In this document: in pieces, positions 23,262 to 36,800 of the stretch
How the letters are laid out: each line of letters begins with the position of its first letter
How positions within the stretch are numbered: position 1 is the stretch's first letter
Assembly (NCBI RefSeq): GCF_905220565.1
Contig: NC_059415.1
Span: forward strand, 12,166,001 to 12,230,000
Source: Melitaea cinxia
Taxonomy: Eukaryota > Arthropoda > Insecta > Lepidoptera > Nymphalidae
Length of the DNA stretch: 64,000 bases
Direction: 5' to 3'
Translations under genes and position numbers: made by a program
Notes under the pieces: model-generated
What the model saw: the letters and a program-made list of their open reading frames with translations, nothing else
The model's database searches: none
What the model was told of the DNA's origin: nothing

Positions 23262-23775
23262 GTAAAACTTCTTTGTTTGGCTGTAGTAAGCTGGTGCTGT
23301 GTGGCTACGGCACTAAAGAATTTAGCCACCCCCTCTCTTCCCGTGGGTGTCGTAAGAGGCGACTAAGGGATAACAAGGTTCCACAACCACCTTGGAACTT
23401 AAGAAGCCGACCGATGGCGGGATAGCCATCCAACTGCTGGCTTTGAAATACACAGGCCGAAGACGGGCAGCAGCGTCTTCGGTGCGACAAAGCCAGTACT
23501 GCGGTCACCAACCCGCCTGCCCAGCGTGGTGACTATGGGCAAAACACACGAGTTCACGTTATTTTTGACGTAAACTTGTGGAGGCCTATGTCCAGCAGTG
23601 GACTGTATAGGCTGTAATGAATGAAAAGCTGGTGAATGCTTGACAAGAGCGTTACGAAAAGTGTGATCTGACGAGGCGAACGGATGTTGAGAGGGAGATA
23701 TAAGATAGTGAATATAGAACAATAGAGTTACGTTTCGTAAGTTGTACTTCAGTCGTGTGGTCTAAAGCACACCCA
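23262..23775 (+). repeat. R3 element split by an R2 insertion
   Basis: R3 begins TGAAGTAAAACTTCTTTG at ~23262 and is interrupted at AAGCTGGTG. It resumes at 23626 and ends with TACTTCAGTCGTGTGGTC, CTAAAGCACACC. This shows R3 was present before R2 inserted. Confidence 0.85.
23297..23625 (+). mobile_element. R2 SINE-like element nested in R3, 9-bp TSD
   Basis: A full R2 copy ends GGCCTATGTCCAGCAGTGGA with a short tail. AAGCTGGTG flanks it at 23288-23296 and 23626-23634. Confidence 0.88.
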
Positions 23776-23954
23776 TTGTTTTTTTTTAATGGATATAACG
23801 CGAACAACTGAACTAAATTTATTAATTATTTTTTGTATTCGTTATTATCGGGACAATGTTTTTATAAAAGAAAAAGAACAGCGATGTATTTACGGGAAAA
23901 AAAAATATGACGGTACGTTTCTTATTGTCGTTTGAATACATTACATTTAATTAA

Positions 23955-24110
23955 TTTATTTATTTTATACTTTATTGTACACCACAAATATATTACAAAC
24001 AAAGCATAAAGATAGTTACAGACAGTGAAGTACAATGGGTGGACTTATGGCTAATTAGCCATTTCTCCCAGACAACCCATACCCCCCCCCCCCCCTGTCA
24101 CATTTAAATT
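23955..24110 (+). repeat. Interspersed repeat with poly-C
   Basis: GTACACCACAAATATATTAC, GGCTAATTAGCCATTTCTCC and a C14-type run at ~24080. A relative lies at 32360-32525. Confidence 0.5.
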
Positions 24111-24974
24111 AATAATCTTCGCGAAATTATTTGTAAGTTGGTTGTATAACGTTCTTTATGTTCATTACAGGTGTTGTTATGTGTTTCTGGTCTTATCGAT
24201 ACTTAAAAAAAATATGATAATAATGTTTAATTTGACGTTTTAAAATATTGTTTTAGGAATTAAAAAAAAAAATAGACAAAAAATGCTATTGTTTAATTTG
24301 TAAATTTTTAAAAAAATGTCCGGAAGCAATTTTTATTCGATTTCAGTAAAATTTTATCCATATTCGTAATTAAAATTTGTTGTGTATGCTTGATATTAAA
24401 ATAAAATTACTTATCAAAATATTGTCGCTTTTACCGCTGTTTTGTTTGGGTAGTCGTCAACATGCCATGTTTGTTTTTCATCCGGATTTACTCGCTCCGT
24501 TGAAGGGGAGCTTGTTAGTCGGTTTAAACACTAAATATTCGAACACGCGAAAGACGGATTAAACACTTATTATAAGATGTTACAACGTAGGTCCTTATAC
24601 TTACTCGAAATTGCGTGATATTTTCTTGGTTGCCTTAGTTTTGAAACAGGAATCATTTTCATTTCAAATGTTTCTAATGTGATCTATTCGTATAACAACA
24701 AAATGAATTCAATATTACTCTGTAAAATTATTACTATATGTTTTTTTTTTACAATTATGAATACGTGACGCTAAAAAGCCTCAAGTAGAATGAGATATAG
24801 TATTTGTGTTAAATCTCAAACATAGGGCAGACACAAACGCCCAGACCACTACAGTATGTCATGTACCGAGTTACCGTGCCGTAACGCAAGAGTTCAGCTT
24901 ACGAAGGAAGAATGGAATCATCGACTCATTAGTTCGATTGTTTTTCAATTCAATTATTATATTACATATTTTAT

Positions 24975-25103
24975 TCCCGCCTGCTCAGCGTGGTGACTAT
25001 GGGCAAAACATATGAGTTCACGCCATTTTTGGCACGAACTTGTGGAGGCCTATGTCCAGCAGTGGACTACAATAGTCTGAAATGATGATGATGATGATGA
25101 TAA
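24975..25103 (+). mobile_element. R2 3' fragment with (GAT)n
   Basis: GCTCAGCGTGGTGACTATGG through GGCCTATGTCCAGCAGTGGA, then GATGATGATGATGATGATGA. Confidence 0.83.
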
Positions 25104-25199
25104 TATTTTATTCAGTCTTATATCAATGATCTCATAAATAACTTTTATTATTTGAATATTGTAATTTCATTATATATTTTTAATCATTTTATGTTTTGA

Positions 25200-25510
25200 A
25201 CTAGCTGTGTCCGATACTTCTTTCGCGTGGAATTAAAAAAATATATTGTCCAGTTTGCCGAGTAACAAAATAAATAATTTTCTAAAATAAAAGTAACCTG
25301 AGTTACTCCTTATTACATCAGCTAACTGCCAGTATAAGTCCCGTCAAAATTGCTCCAGCCATTTCAGAGATTAGCCGGAACAAACAGACAGACAGACAGA
25401 CAGACAAAAATTGTAAAAAATGTTATTTTGGTATATGTATCATATATACATCCATATGTATTTAGTACAAAGCGGTTATTTTAATACTACAAACAGACAG
25501 GCAGATATGT
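25200..25510 (+). repeat. R5 LINE 3' end
   Basis: ACTAGCTGTGTCCGATACTT, TTATTACATCAGCTAACTGC, (CAGA)n and TTGGTATATGTATCATATAT. It ends ~155 bp before SCAPER exon A. Confidence 0.75.
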
Positions 25511-25665
25511 CTCTATTGAACAGCAGACTAATATTTATGATTAGCGATTGCTAAGATGTTACTATCTCTTCTGTTTCATCCGATAAGTCGAAACATGTGT
25601 GTACGTGTGTCTTTACAGCCGCTATACTGCTTTTGACATAAGTCTAAATATGTGTGTTCTTCCAG

Positions 25666-25783
25666 CTACCTCTGCCTCAGCGGATGCATCACGCGCGCAG
25701 AGAAAGCCGGCGAAGTCCGCGAGAGCATTCAGACTCTGTTGACGGTCAGCGCGGATCTGTGCCATCCCTACCTACCAGATGTT
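25666..25783 (+). CDS. SCAPER: SCAPER exon A (first visible exon)
   Basis: The acceptor is TTCTTCCAG and the donor GTGAGT. After one leading base the frame gives 39 codons, beginning YLCLSGCITRAEKAGEV and ending CHPYLPDV. It is GC-rich compared with the intron on both sides. The exon ends on a codon boundary and joins exon B in phase 0 across a 437-bp intron. Confidence 0.85.
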
Positions 25784-28700
25784 GTGAGTTTACAGTATTA
25801 TAACTAGTGAACTAGCAACTTGTTTAGCCTTTACATTGGTGCTATTTATTAATGAAGTGAGAAGTGCATTTAGTCCAGAATATTGAATGTGTTATTTTAT
25901 ATATCCACCAACCCGCATTGGAGCAGCGTGGTGGATTAAGCTCTGATCCTTCTCCTACATGGGGAAAGAGGCCTATGCCCAGTAGCGGGATATTACAGAC
26001 TGAAGCGTAATATTTTATATAGTCTCGCTATCCATAAATCGTTTTGTAATTTAGTGTTATCGAAAAAGTGCTAGAACTAGTAAAGGTCTCAATTTTCTGA
26101 CTACGTTAATTGATTTTACATATTTTTAAGCAGACCCGATATTGAAAAATGCTCATGTTATCATAAATATATATTTGTAATAACATCAGTTGATAATTAC
26201 ACCAATATTTTTTTCACCAGGGCTCAGAACGCACATATGCAAAACAAGCCCTTCGCACGGCCCTCGGTAAAAGCGTATGCGGTTCTCGGGCGGAATTCTG
26301 CATGCTTTTCGCTAAGGGGGCGTCGCTGGGGCAGTGTGGAGACTTCGTAAGGGCGGCGAGGACAGCCCACCTCCTCAGAGCTATTGCTGAGATGGACCAC
26401 CAGATTGTGCAAGTAAGTGATGCTGTCGTCAAAGAGTTGTTATTCTAGATAGATCTCCATATTGGATCGAGCAAGAAAATGAGGTTGTTTCCTAAGCAAT
26501 GCTAGTTGAGATGTTCATCGCGATAGGAGCGCAATATACGTGATGGACCACCATATCGTACAATTAAGTGAGGCTGTCTGTGCCCTCAGAGTTGTTATTA
26601 GATGTTGATGGTAGCGTCACTGGGGAAAAGTGGTATGAGTGTCTTGATCATATGAGTACGATGGACGATCTAATTGTTAAATCGAAAAGGTCGTGGAACA
26701 GTGTGAACTGTTAGATTCGTATTATAGAATGACTTAAGGGAGCGCCAATGAGAAAATGATGTAATTGCTAATAATTGTAGCTGAGTGTGCAAGTTACGCT
26801 ACGGTACTAAAGAATATAGCCACCCCCTCTCTTCCCGTGGATATCGTAAGAAGCGACTAAGGGATAACACAGTTCCACAGCTACCACCTTGGAACTTAAA
26901 AAGCCGACCGGTGGCGGGATAACCATCTAACTGCTTATTTTGAAATACACAGGCCGAAGACGGGCAGCAGCGTCTTCGGTGCGACAAAGTACTGCGGTCA
27001 CCAACCCGTCTGCCCAGCGTGGTGACTATGAGCAAAACACATGAGTTCACGTTATTTTTGGCGTAAACTTGTGGAGGCCTATGTCTGGCAGTGGACTGTA
27101 AAGGCTGTAATGATGATGATGATGATGATGAATGATGTGCAAGTTAGTGAGTAAGTGTGAAGGCTTGTTTAAAAATTGTAGATTCGGCATTGTATTCCTT
27201 AGGGGAGCGACACTAGAACCATAAAATAAAGCGATACTAATAATATCACTAAGATAATATCTATCACTGAGATGTGGCTGTTAAATACATAGTCTTAAAT
27301 AATGATAATTTATAATTCTGTTCTAAATAACGCAGACTTTTGAAGTGGAAAAGAATAACAAATCCTAAATTTTTATCAGTCAGATATCGTTATACGTTAA
27401 ATATCAGCAAATTTTGAATTAAACCACGATTGTAATAATAAAATCGACACTATTAAAATATCCAACTACCCTCAATTCCGTATCCACCATCATTGATGAT
27501 AATCCAACAAAGGAATCGCAAGCGTGGGTCATTCGTATTATTTAAACGATATCTCGTTACGAGTATCGCCGAGTATTTGCCGAGAGTCCTTAATTAACCG
27601 GAGTATCACGGTGTGTGCTCTGCAAACAGGGGTCGGGATGCAGCATCCGAAGCTTGGATATCTTAATGATACGTCGGTTACGTGTATCGATGCTTTTGTA
27701 GGAATCTTTTTTTAGGGTGATTATGTGCTGTTGGAGCCACGTAGGTTTTTTTTAGTAATGAAATACTCCAGCATACATGTGACAGGCTGCTTATATTCAA
27801 TAGTAATATGAGTAAATGAAGAAGCCACTTAGTGACCAATAAGCGCATGGTAAGCGGTTGTCGTAGCCTATGAAAAAGCCTGCCATACCAACACCATAAG
27901 CGCGTTGTTAATCCTAGCAATGCTTTCAACGCTGCGTATTTACTGGAGCTTTTATTTCTCGAATTATGTCGCGTATCTTCGCGTCGATTCGCATCGCGTC
28001 GCATCGCAACATTAATATTACATATGTAACACAAAGCTTTGCTTTAACAAAATCTGAAGTAAAACTTCTTTACGCACGCTTAACTTGAGGTGGAAGTGAA
28101 TGTGTGACGAGAGCGTTACGAAAATTGTGATCGGGTGAGGCGAACGGAAGTTGAGAGGGAGATATAAGTTAGTGAAGATAGAGAGACAATACGTTTCGTA
28201 TATTACTGTAGGGGCAACTAAAGAAGTTTTACTTCAGTCGTGTGGTCTAAAGCACATTTTTTTTTTGTAATCTGTTGCTTTATTTTCCTGAAATTTTTTA
28301 AATATAGTAATAGTAAAATTTTATGTCATATAAGACTTTATTAATTAAAAAATTGCTATAGTTAAGTTTCATATAGTACAAGTTTCATGTTATTTATTTT
28401 TATTTTCTTAATTTTCTGTTTTTTTGTCTACTAACAATTTTTTAAATTTTTTGAATTTTATTTTTTTTTTGATTTTTGATTTTACTTTTACTATATTTAA
28501 TTTTATTTTTTCTTATTGATTTTTTAATTTAATTTCGTTTTGTTTTTTATTCTAAATGTTGTTTTGTTGTACTAACCCAATATGGACTTAAAATCTAGTC
28601 TGAAATAAAGTATTATTATTGTTATTCCTATTATTATTAATTGTATAGTCTAAGCCATCGCTTAGTGAAGAATAATGTATGCTCGGTGTCAAGTTGCGGA

Positions 28701-30828
28701 CACATAGGTAAATCTCGTTGTCTTTGTCTGGAGATAAGTGTTTGTCTGGCGGACAGGGACTACTGTCTTACTAGAATATATTAGCTTAGTAGAGATTAGT
28801 ACATTACGAAACAAGACGATGCTTGGTTAAATTATTGAAACGTGGGATTAGTATTTTTATTTTCTATTCTTACTACTGGTCACTTGACCTAGCTAACTTT
28901 ATGTTATTATATTTTTAATAGCTGACCCCGCAAACGTTTCTTTGCCATATATATTATTAACCCGCTTAATCCCCCCCTCACCCCCTTATAACTTAGAGGT
29001 ATGAAAAATAGATGTTGGCCGATTCTCAAACCTAACCGATATGCCCACAAAAATTTTATTAAAATCGGTCGAGCCGTTTCGGAGGAGTTCAATGTTTAAC
29101 ACCATGACACGAGAATTTTATATATTAGACTATACAAATCTTGATGATGAATACAAAAAATTGCCCAATTTAGTGCATTCGTTCAATAGTTATGCGCGTA
29201 CGTACATTTCTACGTTTTTTTTTTGTAAATATACATTTAACTGGTGGGGTAATGTATGTATTTTATTCTACCGTGTATATAAACATACAACACATACGTT
29301 AAAGATAAAAAAAATAAAAAATAATAATTACTTGAACAAACAATCATAAATTTAACTTACCACAAAGATATCTTCAAAAGAAAAAAAAATACTTAATATA
29401 CTCAATAAAATCTTTTAAGATTGCTTTTTCGTATATTTTAAACCAACAATCAATTCTCAATCAAGAAAACGTCTATTAAGCGAATTCTATCGCTAAACCA
29501 ATCCTTGAAACAAAGTTAGCTCAATCAATTTAAAACCACGAACCACGGACAAGGAGCCAATTTATCATCTGTTCACCGTAGCGTGGACTAGTGATGTTTC
29601 TATATTGATTTTATCGATAGCGTGTAACTGACCAGTCGATAAATTTTCGTTTTTATGGCGATAAAATATTTTCAATAGTTTTCGTGATTAATTTAAGGTT
29701 TTGATTTAAAGTATATGTAGTATTTGTAACACATATTGTCGTCATTATTAATAATAATTGTCATACACGGTTGTCTGTTCCTAAGGTTAGCAACTTTATG
29801 CTCGTGTTATAAGGTAACAGCCGACTGATAAAGCTACATTTTTTTTGCGATAAATATACATATAAATAATATATATATATTACACTCAGACTCGGGGTGG
29901 CAATCGAACCCACAACCCGCAGAGCGGAAATCTGGGCCACTACAAACTGCGCCAATGGGCTAGTCAAAGAAATTTTAAAATTAATGTTCACATAAGATGG
30001 GACATATAATGATCCAACAGATAAATATTTCTGATATATTTCTTTCTATATGTCTAAAACGTTATAGAGGATATAATTTACTCTCTTTAAACTAGCCATA
30101 TACAAATTGCAATAAACATATATTAGTGTTAAAAAACCTATTTAAAAGTAAGTAAGTGTTACAAAATATGACGTCAGTGCAATTTTTTTTTTGTTACATT
30201 ATTATTTATCGATATCGATGTGTCAGTTCAGTTCCCAACACTACGGAGTGTACAATGTACATACGTTCGCAGAACCCATCGCAAATATATTACGCGGCGA
30301 TGCTGTTTACAGAGCCACCGGGAGCGACGCGGGTTCGCTCCGGGCCGTGTAACTTATATAAATTCTATTAATTCTCTATTACGTGTGATGGATAATTTGA
30401 ATATTAATAATTTTCGTAGCTTTCTCTAATAAATTTTTAGGGCTAGTAAGAATTTAATGTATAGGGTTAAAATATATGTCTAGAAAATTAGGATTTTATA
30501 TAAATTATCCTTTACTTAATTTTACATGGTATATAGTCTAATACAATAGGCTGTATTGCAACAACTTTATGTACCTTAGATAAATAAAAATTCTGTATTT
30601 GGACATCGAAATCCAAAGGTTTAGTTTACAAATACTTAATGAATAATTAGACTAGTAATAATGTGTAACTTTATTATTAAGCTTATGTTTGTTCTAGTAA
30701 AATAAGACATTCTGTCATAGGCGTAGTTGGCTGTGACCTTACTCACCCCTCCGACGTCTTTAACGCCCCGGGTCTGAGTATGATATCTATAATGTATTAA
30801 ATAAATACAAATTTCATGATTTAATTTC

Positions 30829-30877
<49 letters not shown>

Positions 30878-33800
30878 ATAGTATAGCAATCATTGTGTGA
30901 TCTTTGTGCGATTCTTTACGCGTACATGCAAACTGTGAATGACCTTGATTCTGAGATTTTACCTGAGCGCTACAATTTGGGGGTTTTCAAGCGTCGAGTG
31001 TACTGACACCTTTTCCCTAAAGGCGGCGACGCACTTGCGTCTCCTCTGATGTTGCAGATGTCCACGGGCGACGGTAACATCAGTTGGTAACTGTCTTGAT
31101 TGAGTAATGGTTCAAAAATTATGTTATAGAGATGAATTCGGTCAGTTTTAAAAAACGGTTTGATAAAATGATTTTTAAATTGATATAAGTTTGTCGAAAA
31201 GATTTATAGAATAACTACGCTTGTAACTTGATAGTGGAAAAAAATAATATCAGCCGTATAGGGTGTGTGTATTGTGACAGATGTCAGTGGAACGTCAGCG
31301 AGGGCGAGACGGGACTGGGACGTAATCGATAGCCACTAGTATAGTAGTGATGTGCACGAATCGATAATAGTGTCTATACTGAGATTCTATTTCGCGTATA
31401 TAAAGTGAAACAAATAAAAGTTTTAAAATGGCGCTCAGTAGGATTAACTGTAATATCATAATTCACAATACAACCTCAAGCATCTAAATACAAACGTGAT
31501 CAATACAAAGGAGAATGCGACTTTTGGGCCAAAATGTAATGAGTAGAGATATTGTTTAAAAAATTGGTCATATTTTTTTATTTTAAAATATAAAATATCA
31601 CCTCAATTCTGAATCTAGAAGCGGAGAAAATTGAGAAAGATAGTTTTCATCAAATTATTTGGGTATCGATTCCACTATAATCGATTACAGAATTCAAAAA
31701 GAAAATGTTTGCACTAGTTAATTAACTCAAGATATTTAGATGCATAATTAAAGCTGTAAACAATAACGTGTATTTAAATAAAGTTACATTAATATCGAAA
31801 ATATCAATTAATATTTGATAAACCAAAATGATTATCGATTTCGTATCGATTTAAAATAAATCATATTTTTAATGACAGCTTTGACAGCTTACTAACAGTA
31901 ATACTGTGTCCGTCACTCGTTTAGTGTTTACTGTTTTCCGATGCATTCTGAGTCCATTCCTGATATTTATTTATGGTTTCAAGTGTATATCAATATTTGT
32001 AATGTGTTTTCAAACAGTCTTTACTAAGTATAACAAACATTAATGCTACAAGAACTTAGTGATCGGGTTTTTTATAGACATTATAACATAACCTCACTTT
32101 TACAAAAAGTCTAATAACTCCACTCTCAGATAGCCAAAATATAGATAATTTTCAGCGAGGGATCGATAACCCTAAATGCATTAATTTATACCATTTTCAT
32201 TTCATTACATTTTGGCCCAAGAATGTATGGAATCGCATCATTCTCCTTTTTGTCATGAGAGCATCTGAGACCGCCACTACAACAATCCGTACTATAAACG
32301 CTGAGACGCGTCGTCTATGTAGAATGTTTAATGGATGCAGTAAACCTTAAGATATATTTATATTTTTATATTTATTTATTTATTCTTAATGTACTCCAAA
32401 ATACAGACACATATAAAGAAAGATACAATACAAGATGTACAAAGGCTATCTTATCGCTAACTAGCGATTTCTTCCAGATAACCTTAGGGCACTGGACACG
32501 ATACAGTAGCAGCGGTTAAAAGTGTGCACAAATTAAGAAGGAAAAAATCAATAATAAATAGATAAAAACTATGATATGATAGACTTACATAATTATTAAA
32601 GAAAAAAAAAAACATAAAAATAAGTAAATATTTTAGTGTATACTATATAATATACATATACACACACGTATACATACGTACACACATATATACATACACA
32701 TATAAAAATATATACATATCGCGGGCTTCAAGCCAGAGGGGCGTATTAAAAAAAATGCGTTTTTTTTTATTACGTCAATCATTTCTAAGTTTATCAATAC
32801 ACCACCTCTGTTTTTTTCTTAACTGTAGGTAAATTATTTTAGAAAATATTAATAAAATACTTTTAGGCTTATAACTGAAGTCCGATATTATTTTCATGCC
32901 AGAAAGTCGTACCGTGGTCGTAACCACGAATGATGAATTGTGTATCGAACCATAAAGACGTCCGTATATACGATTTGATACGATTATCGATTTTTATATC
33001 ACCTACCAATATAATGTCGTACCTACAGTATATGTACACCTACCAGTATAAGTTGCATGAATTTCACAATTCATAATGCAGCGACTAAACAAGGTTATTG
33101 TTATTTTTGGCCGGAATATGAAGGCAATCGCGGATCGAACGAAGTATCAACGTGTCTCTATAGTTATATTTCAAACCTCTCCAACGTCGATCACCTAATA
33201 TCATTTTCTGACTGCTGTCCAGGGCAGAATAGAAATTCTGTGCTTGTTGCTATGCTAAATTATATCATAACATCACCTGAAAATGAAATTAGAGTCATTG
33301 ACTATAAATTCCTTGAACCCGGTCACACCTACATGGAGTGCGACAACATGCACTCGACAATTGAACGAGCTTCTGAGTATGCCAAAATCTACACCCCTGA
33401 TGACTGGCAAAATGTCATACGACTAGCCCGTAAAGACAAACCATATAATGTTCACGTTATGGAACACACAGATTTTTTGGATTTCAAATCACTGCGAAGT
33501 ACTATTATTCCAAATGCAATTAAAGCCACTGATGGAACTGTTTTGCAATGGGCTAACGTAAGATGGTTACGATTAAATAAAGATATTCCCCATTCGTTTT
33601 ATTTCAAATTTGATTACTGGGAAGAATTCAAAGAGGTAAAGTTAAAGGAGAGAGTGACAAGATCGGAACGTAATTCGCATCTTGCAAAACTGTACCCTGG
33701 ACAAATTTTGTTAAAACAAATAAAACATAGAGATCTGATGGCTATGTGTCAGGATGGGACGATACCCAAGAATCATCACTTCTACTACGAAAAGCTACCT

Positions 33801-36800
33801 GTTCAGTCTGTATCAGAATCGTTGCCTCAGATTAGGCCTCGTCAAGATGATGACGAATTGGAATTATCTGCAACACGAGCCTCCTATTTAAGACGTCGGT
33901 CAGGGAAAAAGAATTAATAAGTACATTTTATAGATGTTTGAACTTCTCTCTTTTTTTATTTATTGGCATTGCAAGCAATTAAAGGGAAAGTACTAAGTGC
34001 AACTAAGCTATAATACCCTAGAAATTACGTCATTCGTGTTTTTTATCTTTATAGATTTTTTATAGTAGTTTATGCTATTTAGATAAACTTATTTTCTTTA
34101 ATACCCACGTTTAATACTGTTCTAAACTTTTAGACTATCATAGATCATTGCAATTCTGGAATGTTGATTAGGACCAAAGAAACAATAATTGTCATTGTAG
34201 TACTAGAGTGTTAATTATGCTAAGTTTTTGATTGCATTTAAATGTTTATTTCTTAAACAAGATCCTTTTATAATAATAGTATTTTAAATAATTATGCTAA
34301 GATTTTGATTGCTTTTAAAAGTTGATTTGTTAAACAAGTTCCTTTTATAATAATAGTATTTTAAATAATTATGCTAAGATTTTGATTGCTTTTAAAAGTT
34401 GATTTGTTAAACAAATTCCTTTTATAATAATAATAATATTTTAAACTATTTTTGTGTCTTCTTTTATTTAACTACCATCGAAATTAACCCTAAATAGTCT
34501 TTACGTCTGTCTTAGAATAAAACTAATTTTATAGTTTTGACAAGCCAGATGGACGTGTAATCTTTAAAAATGGTAGAAATACTACATTTAATGAAATAAT
34601 AAATATTTATTAATGACATTTTACGATACTTGTGCTAAGTTCAGATGTTTTTTTAAATATTTCATTGTATATAAAAGTTTTGTATTATACGTCCATCCGA
34701 TAAAAGCATTTTCTGAGAAAAAATGACATACGGTTTGCCTAAAACTGTCGAGCCAAATAGAAATAAGTGCAATATTGCAAGTTTTTAAATACTTACAAAA
34801 AAATGAGCGTTTCACGTTCTTATGGAAGTACTTTCATAGACACATGTAAATTTTTAGCTAAAGAGATACATTGAAAAAAAAGTTATTAAGTTTTTTTGGT
34901 CTCCTGAAAAATAGGGGTATTGCTTATACGCCCCTCTGTCCTGAAGCCCGCGATATATACACACACACACATAAATATATACATATATGTACACATAAAG
35001 TAAACTACAAATCGCGACACATATTTATTGTGTTATTAACAACCGCTCTGGTGTAGTGGTGCGTGTAGACGGTTTGCGTGTTCGAATCCCGCTCATGATG
35101 GATATTTGTATATTTTTTCCGGTTTAGATGTCTGCCCTTGTGAGTCTCTATACCGAGCTTCGGGGAGCACGTTAAGCCGTCGGTCCCGTTTGCTAACATA
35201 AGTACCTGATAGCGATCGTTACTCATAGTAGGGAACATATCCGCCAACCCGCAGTAGAGCAGCGTGGTGGATTAAGTAAGCTCTGATCCTTCTCCTACAT
35301 GGGGAAAGAGGCCTATGCCCTGCAGTGGGATATTACAGGCTGAATAGTATAGTATAATATTACAGGCTGAATAGTAGAACAGTATGTTGTTCTGATCTAA
35401 ATGAATCTATCTTTTTGAAAATAAATTCTTAGAACAATAATTGTCGATTATTGCCGATTATTACCGATCATTACTTGCATCACTTGCTCAACAAATACGG
35501 GGTTGAAGGGTGGTCAAACCAGATCTGAAACCTATATCAGTACCAAAAGTGAGCGCATTTATATAATAATATCTACACAGAAACACAAAAATAATTATAA
35601 CTTACTATTAAGGGTTAGGTTTGTGTCATCCGCGTGTCTGTCTGTTACGCCGTGGCTATTGAACCGTGAACGATGGCACGTGATCTATGATGGTGAAGTG
35701 ATGAACTGTTGGAAATAATTGAAAATTATCGGAAGGGGTTATATTTGAACACGTTGGGAATTATTAAGAATTGGTACCATTATTTATAAATGTTACAAGG
35801 ATCGAATATATCTATTATGTGGTGAAATGGGTACTAGTTTAATTTTAATATTGGCTAAATTATATTAAACTTTTGATTCATATTGCTTAAAATACAGCTT
35901 GGTAGTCCTGGATTTATAAATAGGCCGTATAGGCCGCGGCTTAGGGGCGGCAAAAATTGTATATCTTGTTTCTTTTTTACGCTCTCTTTCTTAATGAGTA
36001 ATTCATTCGTTTATTTAAATAATAATTTTCCATTTGTAGTAAAGGATTTTATTACAAATGGAAAAATATTATTTTAGAAAGGTATGTATGTACATGGGGT
36101 GGCAGAAATAAAGTGGCCTACACTCATAAAAAATATAAATCCGGCACTGCAGCTTGGCGGATTAAAATCCATTTACGTTTTCATACAGTAAAAGGTTCAT
36201 GACAAAAATCTGGCGGTTTTCATTTATAGATTATAGAAATACTAAATGTAAAAAATAGCTCATACTTAGCTAACTCTAGATGGATGAGCAGATAAAACAA
36301 TATAAACCCTAGTTCTTCTTTATATGTATACAATATACAACATTATATTATGTTCGTTCTATTTAGATAGGGCACAGCAGGAACAATCCTGTTCAAAATC
36401 AGTTTGACTCGGAAAGTAATTCAACCTTACAGAAGATCACATCCGAATAGTACTGCTTTCAAGTGTCGTGTTCCTGTGGTGAATGAGGTGGAAAGTAACT
36501 GAGGAGGTTCAGGAAGTGGCTCTGGATGCTTCAGGTGTTGTGGTAGTTCACCGTCAGATTGGCTGTACGGTTGTTTGCAATCTATGTGGTATAAAAAGGG
36601 CATCTATACTTATCAGTACAGAGATCTACTAATTATAGGAATATATGTACAATAACTGTTACGTATTCCTTCACACTCTTCTAGTTTCTATACTAATTAC
36701 TATACCGTCCACGCAGCTAGGCTGTGGAATTCATTGCCGTCATCAATTTGCGCTTGTACGACTATATTTACTTAAAAAAAAAATTAATCTTTCCGTATCA

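Larger units (their letters stand above)
32720..34952. mobile_element. 2.2-kb TIR DNA transposon with a DUF7869-like gene
   Basis: The left end (32720-32749) starts CGCGGGCTTCAAGCCAGAGG; the right end (34923-34952), reverse complemented, starts CGCGGGCTTCAGGACAGAGG. They match at 26 of 30 positions. ATAT flanks both ends, so a 4-bp ATAT duplication is possible, but the flanks are AT-simple and ATAT is self-complementary, so this is not proven. One coding frame lies inside (33057-33917), together with a 77-bp tandem repeat near the right end. It sits in the largest visible SCAPER intron. The superfamily is not assigned. Confidence 0.8.
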
